Shown: positions 1 through 7,100, numbered from the stretch's first letter. The stretch: DNA of 53,925 nt from CF-118 sp035689345 (GCA_035689345.1 DASSLR010000021.1:1-53925); one strand, 5' to 3'. Notes: generated from the sequence alone by a model not told the origin. Numbers and translations: made by a program.

Positions 1-166
1 CAGCGCCGTCCACCCGCGCCGGTGCGACCTTCGGCGGCCGGCCAGGACTGCGGCGAAGCCCTGCCGAAGAGCCATATATGGTTTGCGTTCTCCATAACGG
101 TTTCTGGATGTTTTCCACAGATTTCGCCCTCTCTCGTCCCGGGCCTCACAGGGCCCCATAGACGCA
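1..166. other. Leading stretch without a recognised gene
   Basis: No convincing reading frame is seen. It holds a GC-rich inverted segment in the first 60 bases and a short palindrome, ccatatatgg, at about 72-81. It may be the far end of a neighbouring gene's control region, but nothing here supports a specific function. Confidence 0.4.
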
Positions 167-189
167 GAAAACCGGCCCTCGGGGCCGGC
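167..189 (-). terminator. Intrinsic terminator of the tRNA-Asp/tRNA-Ser unit
   Basis: Read on the minus strand, a 7-bp GC stem (ccggccc/gggccgg) with a 3-base loop is followed directly by TTTTC. It sits about 45 bases downstream of the 3' end of tRNA-Ser, the expected place for a tRNA transcription unit terminator. Confidence 0.75.
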
Positions 190-231
190 TTCTGAATTCA
201 ATCTACGAGGAGGGTGCCCTCTCAGAAAGAC

Positions 232-322
232 TGGCGGAGAGGGAGAGATTCGAACTCTCGATGGGCCAGTGACCCATAACGGTTTTCGAGACCGCCGCCT
301 TCAACCACTCGGCCACCTCTCC
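232..322 (-). tRNA. tRNA-Ser (anticodon CGA)
   Basis: Read on the minus strand, the sequence folds as a class II tRNA. The acceptor stem is GGAGAGG/CCTCTCC, the anticodon loop CTCGAAA carries CGA (reads UCG), a long variable arm follows, the T loop is TTCGAAT, and a 3' CCA is encoded at 234-232. The long variable arm is typical of serine tRNAs. It lies 11 bases downstream of tRNA-Asp and probably shares its transcript. Confidence 0.95.
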
Positions 323-333
323 GGGAGCAGCCG

Positions 334-412
334 TGGCGGTCCCGACCGGATTCGAACCGGCGTTCTCGGCCTTGACAGGGCCGCGTGTTTGGCCAGGCTA
401 CACCACGGGACC
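334..412 (-). tRNA. tRNA-Asp (anticodon GTC)
   Basis: On the minus strand the acceptor stem is GGTCCCG/CGGGACC. The anticodon stem CGGCC/GGCCG holds the loop CTGTCAA with anticodon GTC, the T loop is TTCGAAT, and CCA is encoded at 336-334. The -10 element 11 bases upstream makes it the first gene of a two-tRNA unit. Confidence 0.94.
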
Positions 413-423
413 GACGGCGGCTA

Positions 424-432
424 AGTCTACCA
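424..432 (-). promoter_or_regulatory. Extended -10 promoter for the tRNA pair
   Basis: On the minus strand TGG-TAGACT (432 to 424) matches an extended -10 box and lies 11 bases before the first base of tRNA-Asp. No clear -35 is seen; the TGn extension may compensate. Confidence 0.55.
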
Positions 433-483
433 AGCACCCGATCGCCGATCGGTTCCGCGGGAGGGGACCCGGGTACCCATACC

Positions 484-489
484 TATAAT
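484..489 (+). promoter_or_regulatory. -10 box (TATAAT) of the CNB/MinD-like gene
   Basis: A perfect TATAAT ends 9 bases before the TTG at 499. RNA would begin at or within a few bases of the start codon, so there is no room for a ribosome-binding site: a leaderless-type arrangement. Divergent from the tRNA promoter 50 bases away. Confidence 0.65.
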
Positions 490-498
490 TCCCGTGAA

Positions 499-1776
499 TT
501 GAGCGACGTTCAGCCGCTGAGCGGCGGCACTTCCGACGAGATCCGAAAGCGATTCCAGATCCTCGAACGAGTCGCCATCTTCTTCAGCCTTCCGGACAAC
601 ATCCTGCACGCCCTGGCGCGCCGGCTGGCGCAGGCCTCCGCCACCAAGGGGTCGGTGATCGTCCACCAGGGCGACCCCGGCGACACGATGTTCGTGGTCG
701 AGTCGGGCCGCTGCGAGGTCTACGTCGAGGAGTCGCCCGGCCACACCATCACCATCGCCCTCCTCGGACCTGACGACTTCTTCGGCGAGATGGCGCTCAT
801 CTCGGAAGAGACGCGCACGGCCAGCGTGCGGGCGCTCGAGGACTGCAAGCTGCTCACCCTCGACCGGCGCACCCTCTACGAGACCCTGCCGGCCGACTCC
901 GACGCGCTGATCGAGCTGACCAAGCTCGTCGAGCAGCGCAAGGACACCCTGCCCAACCTGATCGCCCGCGCGCGCATGGTCGCGCCCGAGCAGGCCGCCA
1001 CCACAATCGCGGTGTACTCGCCGAAGGGCGGCTCGGGCCGCACGACCATCGCCGTCAACCTCGCCGCCGCTCTCGGCAAGCGCTACCCCGGCGAGGTGCT
1101 GCTGGTCGACCTCGCGCTCCCCTACAACCACGACGCCCTCATCTCGTACCTGACGCCGACGGGCTGCCTTGCGGCCGCCGCCCAGGTGCCGCCGTCCAAC
1201 TTCGAGGAGGCCGTGCTGGGCGCGATCCTCCACCACCCCGGCGGCATGATGCTGCTGCCCGGCGTGCTTCGCGCCGAGCAGGCCGACCTCATCAACGTCG
1301 ACCTGGTCAACCGGGCGATGGGCATCCTGGTGAACGCGTTCCGCTACATCGTCTTCGACCTCGGAGTCGCGTTCACCGACATCGTGATCACCGTGCTCGA
1401 CCACTCGCAGCGGGTGCTCGTGCTCGTGACGCCGGAGCTTTCCTCGCTGAAAGACGTCGGCGAGCTGCTGAACATCTTCACCAACGTGCTGAACATCGTC
1501 CCGGGCCGCGTCATCCTCGCCCTCAACAACAAGGTGCCCAAGTCGGTGGTGAGCAAGGAGGACGTGATCCGCACGCTCAAGCAGGAGCTGGCGGTGGACA
1601 TCGAGTTCGACGGCACCAAGCCCGACGAGGCCGCCGTGAAGGGCGAGATCCTCGTCCTGACCGATCCCAAGAGCGCGATCAGCCGCGGCGTCGAGGAGCT
1701 GGCTCAGCTCATCGCCGGTTCCACCGCGGGCGAGGACAAGAAGGCCAAGAAGGGCTTCAAGATCGGCAAGGGCTAG
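499..1776 (+). CDS. Cyclic-nucleotide-binding domain fused to a MinD/CpaE-like ATPase
   Basis: The predicted protein has 425 residues. Residues about 22-145 form a cNMP-binding domain, with the phosphate-binding-cassette signature FGEMALIS..TRTASVRA at about 95-112. Residues about 172-400 form a ParA/MinD/CpaE-type ATPase fold with the P-loop PKGGSGRTT at about 175-183. The usual second P-loop lysine (GKT) is arginine here, so ATP hydrolysis may be altered; TadZ/CpaE relatives also have deviant P-loops. The C-terminus is lysine-rich (KKAKKGFKIGKG). A longer frame begins at 385 but would overlap tRNA-Asp, and the TATAAT at 484-489 rules out any start before about 495, so TTG 499 was chosen. 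A role in localising a surface or secretion apparatus in response to a nucleotide is inference. Confidence 0.8.
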   Translation: MSDVQPLSGGTSDEIRKRFQILERVAIFFSLPDNILHALARRLAQASATKGSVIVHQGDPGDTMFVVESGRCEVYVEESPGHTITIALLGPDDFFGEMALISEETRTASVRALEDCKLLTLDRRTLYETLPADSDALIELTKLVEQRKDTLPNLIARARMVAPEQAATTIAVYSPKGGSGRTTIAVNLAAALGKRYPGEVLLVDLALPYNHDALISYLTPTGCLAAAAQVPPSNFEEAVLGAILHHPGGMMLLPGVLRAEQADLINVDLVNRAMGILVNAFRYIVFDLGVAFTDIVITVLDHSQRVLVLVTPELSSLKDVGELLNIFTNVLNIVPGRVILALNNKVPKSVVSKEDVIRTLKQELAVDIEFDGTKPDEAAVKGEILVLTDPKSAISRGVEELAQLIAGSTAGEDKKAKKGFKIGKG

Positions 1777-1796
1777 ACCCGAAGCCTCGTGAGGCG

Positions 1797-1869
1797 ATTC
1801 AGCGCGTTTGTATGCAAATGCGCAGTATCCGGAGCGAATTCAACGCGTTTGTGTGCAAACGCGCGCAAT
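1797..1869. repeat. Two tandem imperfect palindromes, 41-bp period
   Basis: Two related units starting attc at 1797 and 1838 each centre on a dyad. The first (1802-1823) has one imperfect pair. The second (1844-1863) has perfect 8-bp arms CGCGTTTG/CAAACGCG. They lie between the convergent ends of the CNB/MinD-like gene and the patatin gene, so they could be a two-way terminator, a repeated protein-binding site or a small mobile palindrome. Neither side carries a clear T-run. Confidence 0.6.
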
Positions 1870-1882
1870 CCCGCGACGCTGG

Positions 1883-2731
1883 CTAAGCCCGAACCGGCGA
1901 CCAGACCTCAGCCACCGCCCGAACCACGGATGCCGCCTGCGTCCTGCCCGCACGGGCGGCCGCCGCTCGGAACGCCGGATCCAGCGCCTGGGTACCCATC
2001 GCCTTTCGCGCCAGCCCGTCGGCCTTGACCACGATCGATCGGATGCCGCCACCCAGCGACGCGATCTGCCCCTCGACGCTCTGGCTCCGCCGCAGGGACA
2101 CGCTCACCGGGGCCAGCGCCACGATCGGGTCGCACCCGGTCGCGAGATCCGCGTTGGCGACCGATCGCATGCCGCCGTCGATGTAGCGGCGGCCTTTGAC
2201 TTCGGCCGGCGGGTACACCAACGGCACCGCGCAGCTGGCGCAGACGGCGTCCAGCAGCGACACCCCACTGTCGCGTTGGAACACGACGAATTCGCCCGTC
2301 TCGGCGTCGACGGTCGTGATGCGGAGATCGCGGTCGGGCCAGTTGTCACCAGCGAGCCGGCTGGCGATGATGTCCCGCCGGGTCGCCGCGGGCACGGTGT
2401 GAGCGCGCAGCGCCGAACGGCCCAGCCGTGCTCGCGATTTCTGCTGATCGCCCGGCAGGAGCATTACGAGGAGAAAGCGAGCCAGGGTCCCGAGTCCCAT
2501 GCGCGATGCGATCTCGCCAGTCGGGTCGCGCAGCTGGCGGGCGTACAGCTCTTCCAGGGGCGTGCCGCTCAAGATCTGGGCTCCCGCGATCGAGCCCGCC
2601 GACGTCCCGATCACCACGTCGGCGGTGGTCAGGTCGACGCCGGCCTCGCGCAGGCCGGCGAGCATGCCGATCTCCCAGGCCAGGCCGGTGATGCCGCCGC
2701 CACCGAGCACGAGCGCCGATCGACCGGCCAT
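1883..2731 (-). CDS. Patatin-like phospholipase
   Basis: The protein has 282 residues and shows the whole patatin signature: oxyanion-hole glycines GGGGITG at 10-16, the nucleophile elbow GTSAG at 42-46 (Ser44), and the catalytic aspartate in DGG at 185-187. The family hydrolyses acyl esters of membrane lipids with a Ser-Asp dyad. No signal peptide is visible, so it is probably cytoplasmic (inference). ATG 2731 was chosen because the patatin motif starts directly after it and TAACAT lies 8 bases upstream; an in-frame GTG at 2752 is the alternative. It is divergent from the iron-sulfur carrier gene, with about 60 bases between them. Confidence 0.87.
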   Translation of the reverse strand: MAGRSALVLGGGGITGLAWEIGMLAGLREAGVDLTTADVVIGTSAGSIAGAQILSGTPLEELYARQLRDPTGEIASRMGLGTLARFLLVMLLPGDQQKSRARLGRSALRAHTVPAATRRDIIASRLAGDNWPDRDLRITTVDAETGEFVVFQRDSGVSLLDAVCASCAVPLVYPPAEVKGRRYIDGGMRSVANADLATGCDPIVALAPVSVSLRRSQSVEGQIASLGGGIRSIVVKADGLARKAMGTQALDPAFRAAAARAGRTQAASVVRAVAEVWSPVRA

Positions 2732-2739
2732 CCCGGGCC

Positions 2740-2745
2740 ATGTTA
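2740..2745 (-). promoter_or_regulatory. -10 box (TAACAT) of the patatin gene
   Basis: On the minus strand TAACAT is followed by 8 bases and then ATG 2731. The spacing leaves no leader for a Shine-Dalgarno sequence. No good -35 was found. Confidence 0.5.
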
Positions 2746-2776
2746 ATTCCACCAGTAGTCGCCGCCCGAATTCGGC

Positions 2777-2785
2777 TGGTAAACT
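2777..2785 (+). promoter_or_regulatory. Extended -10 (TGG-TAAACT) of the A-type carrier gene
   Basis: TGG followed by TAAACT matches an extended -10 element. It ends 7 bases before GTG 2793, again predicting an mRNA that starts at or near the start codon. Confidence 0.6.
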
Positions 2786-2792
2786 CGCTGAC

Positions 2793-3173
2793 GTGATCGA
2801 ACAAGCTGTCGTCTCACTCACCCCCGACGCCCAGACTCGCCTCAAGGAGCTCCTCGAGAAGGAAGGCAACCCCCAGCTGGCGCTGCGCATCTTCGTCAGT
2901 GGCGGCGGCTGCTCCGGCATGCAGTACGGCATGGCCTTCGACGACAACCGGCGCGCCGAGGACCTCGTGGTCGAGGCGGGCGGCGTCCAGATCCTGGTGG
3001 ACGACTTCAGCGCCCCCTACATCCAGGGCTCGGAGATCGACTACGTCGACAGCCTGATGGGCGCCGGGTTCACGGTGCACAACCCGAACGCGGTGCACTC
3101 GTGCTCGTGCGGGCACTCGTTCGACACCGGCGATGACGCAGGCGGCGCACAAGCCTGCGGCTGCGGCCACTAA
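2793..3173 (+). CDS. erpA: A-type iron-sulfur carrier (ErpA/IscA/SufA family)
   Basis: The protein has 126 residues. HesB/IscA-fold motifs are clear: SGGGCSGMQYGM with Cys40 and SCSCGHSF with Cys104 and Cys106, the three cluster-ligand cysteines of the family. Such carriers pass iron-sulfur clusters to apo-enzymes. An extra tail ends in ACGCGH (Cys122, Cys124), which most family members lack. GTG 2793 is preceded at 7 bases by an extended -10, and no Shine-Dalgarno is present. Reading could continue upstream in frame, but that part overlaps the divergent patatin gene and does not resemble the family. Assignment to ErpA rather than another A-type member is tentative. Confidence 0.85.
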   Translation: MIEQAVVSLTPDAQTRLKELLEKEGNPQLALRIFVSGGGCSGMQYGMAFDDNRRAEDLVVEAGGVQILVDDFSAPYIQGSEIDYVDSLMGAGFTVHNPNAVHSCSCGHSFDTGDDAGGAQACGCGH

Positions 3174-3188
3174 CCGCTCAGGGGCCCC

Positions 3189-3221
3189 CACCCTAGCCCT
3201 CCCCCACCAGCGGGGGAGGGG
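3189..3221 (+). repeat. REP-like palindrome, copy 1
   Basis: CACCCTAGCCCTCCCCC, the loop ACCAGC and GGGGGAGGGG form a 9-bp perfect stem (3197-3205 with 3212-3220). It belongs to a dispersed family with copies at 7101, 27505, 28944 and 53862. Its 3' arm lies just before GTG 3225 and could act as the Shine-Dalgarno of the next gene. Confidence 0.65.
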
Positions 3222-3224
3222 ATT

Positions 3225-3716
3225 GTGAGCCGGAGGTTCCGGGAGATCGTTCTCCTGTTCCTCGGCGTGATCACACCCATCGGCATTCTTGCCGTCAACG
3301 CCTCTGCGTTCGTCATGGGCCACCTGGCCGCGCTGCGGCTCATCGTCGCGGGGTGCGCGCTGGTCAGCGGCCTCGTCCTCAACGGCCTCACCGCCTGGTG
3401 GGTGCTGCGCCTCGCCAGCCGGAATGCCAACCCGCTCTACCGCGAATACCGGACCTGGCTGATCGGCGCAGCGGTGCTGATCGTCGCGGTCACCGCCGGA
3501 GGCGGCGGCTACCTCACCTACCTGGGCATGCGCGATCCTTCGCACCTGCCGGACTCGCTGTCGATGATCGTCGCCTCGTTCATGCTGCTGCTCCCGCTAG
3601 GAGTCGCGTTTGCCAGCCGTCGAGCGGCGGGCCTGGGCGGGATCATCCCGGTCGACGAACCCGCCGGAAAAGAAAGCCGCAGCCCACGTAGGACGAGTCT
3701 TCGGAGAGAGCCCTAG
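3225..3716 (+). CDS. Small integral membrane protein of unknown function
   Basis: The protein has 163 residues and is not recognised as a named family. Four hydrophobic segments are visible, at about residues 7-30, 35-60, 80-103 and 113-130, separated by short charged loops. The C-terminal 30 residues are basic and serine/arginine-rich. The start is GTG 3225, with the purine-rich arm of the preceding palindrome immediately upstream. It lies 51 bases after the A-type carrier gene and may be co-transcribed. It converges with the protease-like gene ending at 3731. The function is unknown. Confidence 0.6.
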   Translation: MSRRFREIVLLFLGVITPIGILAVNASAFVMGHLAALRLIVAGCALVSGLVLNGLTAWWVLRLASRNANPLYREYRTWLIGAAVLIVAVTAGGGGYLTYLGMRDPSHLPDSLSMIVASFMLLLPLGVAFASRRAAGLGGIIPVDEPAGKESRSPRRTSLRREP

Positions 3717-3730
3717 GTCCCGCGATACGG

Positions 3731-4924
3731 TCAGTAGCCCGCGAGGTTCGCGCCGATGGGCGCTTCCTGGGCAAGGGCGAGGCCGACGGCAAATTCCATC
3801 GAGAAGCCCGGTGGAACAGGTTTCGCGGCCGCGGCGTACAGGACCACCTCGCAGTTGCGATCGCGCCAGACGATTTCGTAGACGATCGTTCCCTTGGGCG
3901 CACTCTGAAAGGTCGTGGATTCGTCGCCCAGGACGCTCAGCGAGCCCATTGTCGAGAAACCCTGTTTGGGGGCATCTCCGAGACTGCGTTTGTAGTTGCT
4001 CATCGCGATGGCGACCGTTGCACCCACGTCCAGATAGATGTCGACGGTCAACCCCCCGTACGAGTAGGTCGCGTCCTGCAGCCAGCCTGAGTGCCAGCCG
4101 GTTCCACCCCACGCAGCATTCACCGTGCGCTTCCTGTCGCCGACGGCCGGCAGGATCAGCGACTGCGCAGTGGCCGATACCAGCGGAGGGCCAATGATCA
4201 TGGCGCTGTCGCTCTTGGCCCATTCGGCCGCCTTGGCGTCGAAGCTCGTTGCCGGCACGGCAAGGGCGTGGCCGGTGGCATCCGCCACCACCTGGCCGAC
4301 GACCTCTCCGTTGCCGTCGACCATGGGGCTGCCGCCGCTCGCGGCGGTGGCCGGCGCCGTGGTTTGGATCAAACCCCGATAGGCCGAGCCGTTCACGCTG
4401 AGGTCGGCGCCGATCTTGGTCACGACTCCATGGGCCAGCGCACCCGATGAGCCACCGACGACGTATACGTCCGCTCCCACCGAAGGTTGTTGAGCTGCGC
4501 GCTTGAGCGGTTTCAGGCTCAGGCCAGGCACCAGGAGCTCTGCCACATTCATGTCCTTGTCGATTCCGACCACCTCCGCCGCAGACACATTGCCCGCGCT
4601 ATCGCTGACGCTGACCTGAACGACGTGCGTGAGCAGAGTGGCGCTGATGAGGACATGGGCCTTGTGCGCGTAAACGAATCCCGCTCCGCTACCCGATCCG
4701 TCTCGGAAAAGATCTGTCTTCACCGTCATGACCGACGGCTGCACAGCCTGGGAGATCTGAGCCGCCGTCAGCTTGACTGGACTCAGGATCAGGCCGGCGC
4801 TGCGCAGGCCGAATCCTGCGACCACGAGAAGGGCCAACAAAGCGATCGCGGCGATCGCGATCAGGCGAAGGTTGATTCGCTTCCGCGACGGCGATGGTGC
4901 CGATGGCTCTTGCCCGGTGGCCAC
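3731..4924 (-). CDS. Membrane-anchored HtrA/trypsin-fold protein, probably catalytically inactive
   Basis: The protein has 397 residues: a basic N-terminus, one membrane anchor at about 19-40, then an extracytoplasmic trypsin-like domain at about 50-220 and a C-terminal domain of about 170 residues with no recognised family. Aligned to HtrA/DegP, GAGFVYAHKAHVLISATLLTHV carries Thr96 where the catalytic His should be, DKDMNVAELLV carries Asn126 in place of Asp, and the active-site loop reads ASGGSPMV rather than GNSGGPLV. At least two of three catalytic residues are therefore gone, pointing to a binding or sensing role (inference). GTG 4924 follows a promoter with consensus TTGACA and a 6-base gap. 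Confidence 0.72.
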   Translation of the reverse strand: MATGQEPSAPSPSRKRINLRLIAIAAIALLALLVVAGFGLRSAGLILSPVKLTAAQISQAVQPSVMTVKTDLFRDGSGSGAGFVYAHKAHVLISATLLTHVVQVSVSDSAGNVSAAEVVGIDKDMNVAELLVPGLSLKPLKRAAQQPSVGADVYVVGGSSGALAHGVVTKIGADLSVNGSAYRGLIQTTAPATAASGGSPMVDGNGEVVGQVVADATGHALAVPATSFDAKAAEWAKSDSAMIIGPPLVSATAQSLILPAVGDRKRTVNAAWGGTGWHSGWLQDATYSYGGLTVDIYLDVGATVAIAMSNYKRSLGDAPKQGFSTMGSLSVLGDESTTFQSAPKGTIVYEIVWRDRNCEVVLYAAAAKPVPPGFSMEFAVGLALAQEAPIGANLAGY

Positions 4925-4930
4925 CGGCGC

Positions 4931-4959
4931 ATGTTTGCGCCGGCCCCCATAAATGTCAA
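4931..4959 (-). promoter_or_regulatory. Promoter of the HtrA-like gene
   Basis: On the minus strand a perfect TTGACA (4959-4954), a 17-base spacer and AAACAT (4936-4931) are followed 6 bases later by GTG 4924. The consensus -35 is the best in the window; the -10 is weak. The predicted transcript has essentially no leader. Confidence 0.6.
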
Positions 4960-4965
4960 TCGACC

Positions 4966-4999
4966 CAAAAAAGAGAGCCCCTCACTGTGAGGGGCTCTC
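4966..4999 (-). terminator. Intrinsic terminator of groESL
   Basis: Gagagcccctca pairs with tgaggggctctc around a 3-base loop. Read on the minus strand the 12-bp stem is followed by six T's. It lies 37 bases after the groEL stop codon. Confidence 0.9.
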
Positions 5000-5035
5000 G
5001 GTCCTAGAACTAACTGGCTAGCTCTTCGTCCCTTC

Positions 5036-6658
5036 TTACATCATGTCGGGGGACATGCCGCCGGGCATGCCGCCGCCCCTCTTCTCCTCGGGCACCTCGG
5101 TGACCATGGCCTCGGTGGTCAGCACCATGGCCGCGATCGACGCCGCGTTCTGCAGCGCTGAGCGCGTCACCTTGGCGGGGTCCACGATGCCCGCCTCGAA
5201 CATGTTCACGAACTTGTCGTTCAGGGCGTCGTAGCCCTCACCGGCCTTGGCCTTGCGAACCTGCTCCAGGATCACAGAGCCCTCCTTGCCGGCGTTGAGG
5301 CAGATCTGCTTGATCGGCTCCTCGAGCGACTTGCGCACGATCTGAACACCGGTCAGCTGGTCTTCCTTCAGGCCGAGGCCTCCGTCCAGCTTCTTCTGGG
5401 CGTTCAGCAACACCGTGCCGCCGCCCGCGACGATGCCCTCTTCCACCGCGGCCTTGGTCGCGCTCAGCGCGTCCTCGATGCGGTGCTTCTTCTCCTTCTG
5501 CTCGACCTCGGTGGCCGCCCCGACCTTGATGACGGCGACGCCGCCGGCGAGCTTCGCGAGCCGCTCCTGCAGCTTCTCCTTGTCGAACTCGGACGTGGTC
5601 TCCTCGATCTGGGCCTTGATCGCCTTGATCCGGGCCTGGATGGCCTCCGGCTTGCCGGCGCCCTCCACGATCGTGGTGTCGTCCTTGTTCACGGTCACGC
5701 GGCGCGCGCGGCCGAGCTGGTCGATCTTGGTCTGGTCGAGCTTCAGCCCGAGGTCTTCGCTGATGACGGTGCCACCCGTGAGGATGGCCATGTCCTCGAG
5801 CATCGCCTTGCGGCGGTCACCGAAGCCAGGCGCCTTGACGGCGACCGCGGTGAACGTGCCGCGCAGCTTGTTGACGATGAGGGTGGCGAGGGCCTCGCCC
5901 TCGACATCTTCGGCCACGATCAGCAGAGGCTTGCCCTGCTGGACCACGCGCTCCAGCACGGGGAGCAGGTCCTGGATGGCCGACACCTTGCGGTCGGTGA
6001 TGAGGACGAACGGGTCCTCGAGCACGGCCTCCATCCGGTCGGGGTTGGTGACCATGTACGGCGCGACGTAACCGCGGTCGAACTGCATGCCCTCGACCAC
6101 TTCGAGCTCGGTGGCGATTGCCTGGTTGTCCTCAACCGTGATGACGCCGTCCTTGCCGACCTTGTCCATCGCCTCGGCGATCAGCTCGCCGATCTGCGAG
6201 TCCTGGCTCGAGATGGCCGCCACGTGGGCGACGTCCTCGTGGCCCTTGACGGGCACGGACAGCTTCTTGATCTCTTCCACGACCGCCTCGACGGCCTTCT
6301 CCATCCCGATCTTCAGCTGCATCGGGTTGGCGCCTGCGGTGACGTTGCGGAAGCCTTCGTTGATCATGGTCTGCGCCAGAAGCGTCGCCGTGGTGGTGCC
6401 GTCACCGGCCACGTCGTTCGTCTTGGTCGCGACCTCGCGCAGCAGCTGCGCGCCGGTGTTCTCCATCGGGTCCTTGAGGTCGATCTCGCGCACGATCGTG
6501 ACGCCGTCGTTGGTCACGGTCGGGGCGCCGAACTTCTTCTCGAGGACGACATTGCGGCCCTTGGGGCCGAGCGTGATGCGTACCGATTGCGCCACGGTGT
6601 CGATGCCCTTCTTCAGGGCCTGCCGGGCGTCTACGTCGAATGTGACTGTCTTAGCCAT
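5036..6658 (-). CDS. groEL: 60-kDa chaperonin GroEL
   Basis: The protein has 540 residues, full length for GroEL. Visible landmarks are the N-terminal nucleotide-binding block LGPKGRNVVLEKKFGAP, GDGTTTATLLAQ near residue 86, and a Gly/Met-rich tail GGGMPGGMSPDMM that projects into the folding cavity. With GroES it forms the ATP-driven double-ring chamber that refolds cytoplasmic proteins. It follows groES by 26 bases with an aaggag-like site before ATG 6658, shares the CIRCE-controlled promoter and ends at a strong terminator. It is the only groEL in the window. Confidence 0.98.
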   Translation of the reverse strand: MAKTVTFDVDARQALKKGIDTVAQSVRITLGPKGRNVVLEKKFGAPTVTNDGVTIVREIDLKDPMENTGAQLLREVATKTNDVAGDGTTTATLLAQTMINEGFRNVTAGANPMQLKIGMEKAVEAVVEEIKKLSVPVKGHEDVAHVAAISSQDSQIGELIAEAMDKVGKDGVITVEDNQAIATELEVVEGMQFDRGYVAPYMVTNPDRMEAVLEDPFVLITDRKVSAIQDLLPVLERVVQQGKPLLIVAEDVEGEALATLIVNKLRGTFTAVAVKAPGFGDRRKAMLEDMAILTGGTVISEDLGLKLDQTKIDQLGRARRVTVNKDDTTIVEGAGKPEAIQARIKAIKAQIEETTSEFDKEKLQERLAKLAGGVAVIKVGAATEVEQKEKKHRIEDALSATKAAVEEGIVAGGGTVLLNAQKKLDGGLGLKEDQLTGVQIVRKSLEEPIKQICLNAGKEGSVILEQVRKAKAGEGYDALNDKFVNMFEAGIVDPAKVTRSALQNAASIAAMVLTTEAMVTEVPEEKRGGGMPGGMSPDMM

Positions 6659-6684
6659 AAGCCTTGTTCTTCCCTCTTCGCCTT

Positions 6685-6984
6685 TTACTTCTTGCCGTTG
6701 CTGACGATCGCGAGCACGTCCTTCTCGGAGACGATCAGGTACTCGACCTCGTCGATCTTGAATTCGTTGCCGGCGTACTTCGCGTAGAGCACTTTGTCGC
6801 CGACCTTCAGCTCCATCGGCACCTTGGTGCCGTTGTCGAGGATCCTTCCGGTCCCCACCGCCTCGACTATGCCCTCCTGGGGCTTCTCCTTGGCGGTGTC
6901 CGGAAGCACGATCCCGGACTTGGTCCTCTCCTCCTTCTCGACCGGCTTTACCACCACCCGGTCGCCGAGCGGCTTCAGATTCAT
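6685..6984 (-). CDS. groES: 10-kDa co-chaperonin GroES
   Basis: The protein has 99 residues. MNLKPLGDRVVVKP is the canonical N-terminus, and the mobile-loop region EKTKSGIVLPDTAKEKPQEG and C-terminal GNEFKIDEVEYLIVSEKDVL are conserved. ATG 6984 has the site GAGGAGGG seven bases upstream, which fixes the start over a longer in-frame extension. It caps the GroEL ring. It is the first gene of the groES-groEL operon behind a CIRCE operator, so it should be induced by heat when HrcA lets go. Confidence 0.97.
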   Translation of the reverse strand: MNLKPLGDRVVVKPVEKEERTKSGIVLPDTAKEKPQEGIVEAVGTGRILDNGTKVPMELKVGDKVLYAKYAGNEFKIDEVEYLIVSEKDVLAIVSNGKK

Positions 6985-7040
6985 ACGAACGCCCTCCTCA
7001 GCTGTTGAAAAATTGGTTAGCAGTCGTGTCCAGCGAGCGC

Positions 7041-7067
7041 TTGGCACTCCTGGGCAACGAGTGCCAA
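7041..7067 (-). promoter_or_regulatory. CIRCE operator (HrcA-binding site)
   Basis: TTGGCACTC, nine bases, then GAGTGCCAA is a perfect 9-9-9 inverted repeat, one substitution per arm away from the CIRCE consensus TTAGCACTC-N9-GAGTGCTAA. It lies between the -10 box and the groES ribosome-binding site, so bound HrcA would block transcription. hrcA itself is not in the window. Confidence 0.95.
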
Positions 7068-7072
7068 TTCTA
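7067..7072 (-). promoter_or_regulatory. -10 box (TAGAAT) of groESL
   Basis: On the minus strand TAGAAT shares one base with the upstream edge of CIRCE, so transcription would start inside the operator. No good -35 is seen at 16-18 bases. The predicted leader is about 75 bases. Confidence 0.6.
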
Positions 7073-7100
7073 CTACCCACGCGCGGCCGGCCGCTAAACG

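Noticed and set aside
111..119. TTTTCCACA, close to a DnaA box
   Set aside because: A single 8-of-9 match with no cluster, no AT-rich unwinding region and no dnaA/dnaN neighbours; not evidence of an origin.
385..498. Upstream extension of the CNB/MinD-like reading frame
   Set aside because: It overlaps tRNA-Asp, crosses a divergent promoter region and shows no domain similarity.
1797..1869. Tandem palindromes as integron attC sites or a CRISPR array
   Set aside because: Only two units, no R-box core sites, no spacers of constant length with regular repeats, no integrase or cas gene.
5483..6787. Long open frame antisense to groEL, and similar antisense frames over tuf, fusA, glmS and other genes
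   Set aside because: High GC at third codon positions keeps opposite frames open; the translated products are Arg/Asp/His/Val-rich with no domain and no start signals.
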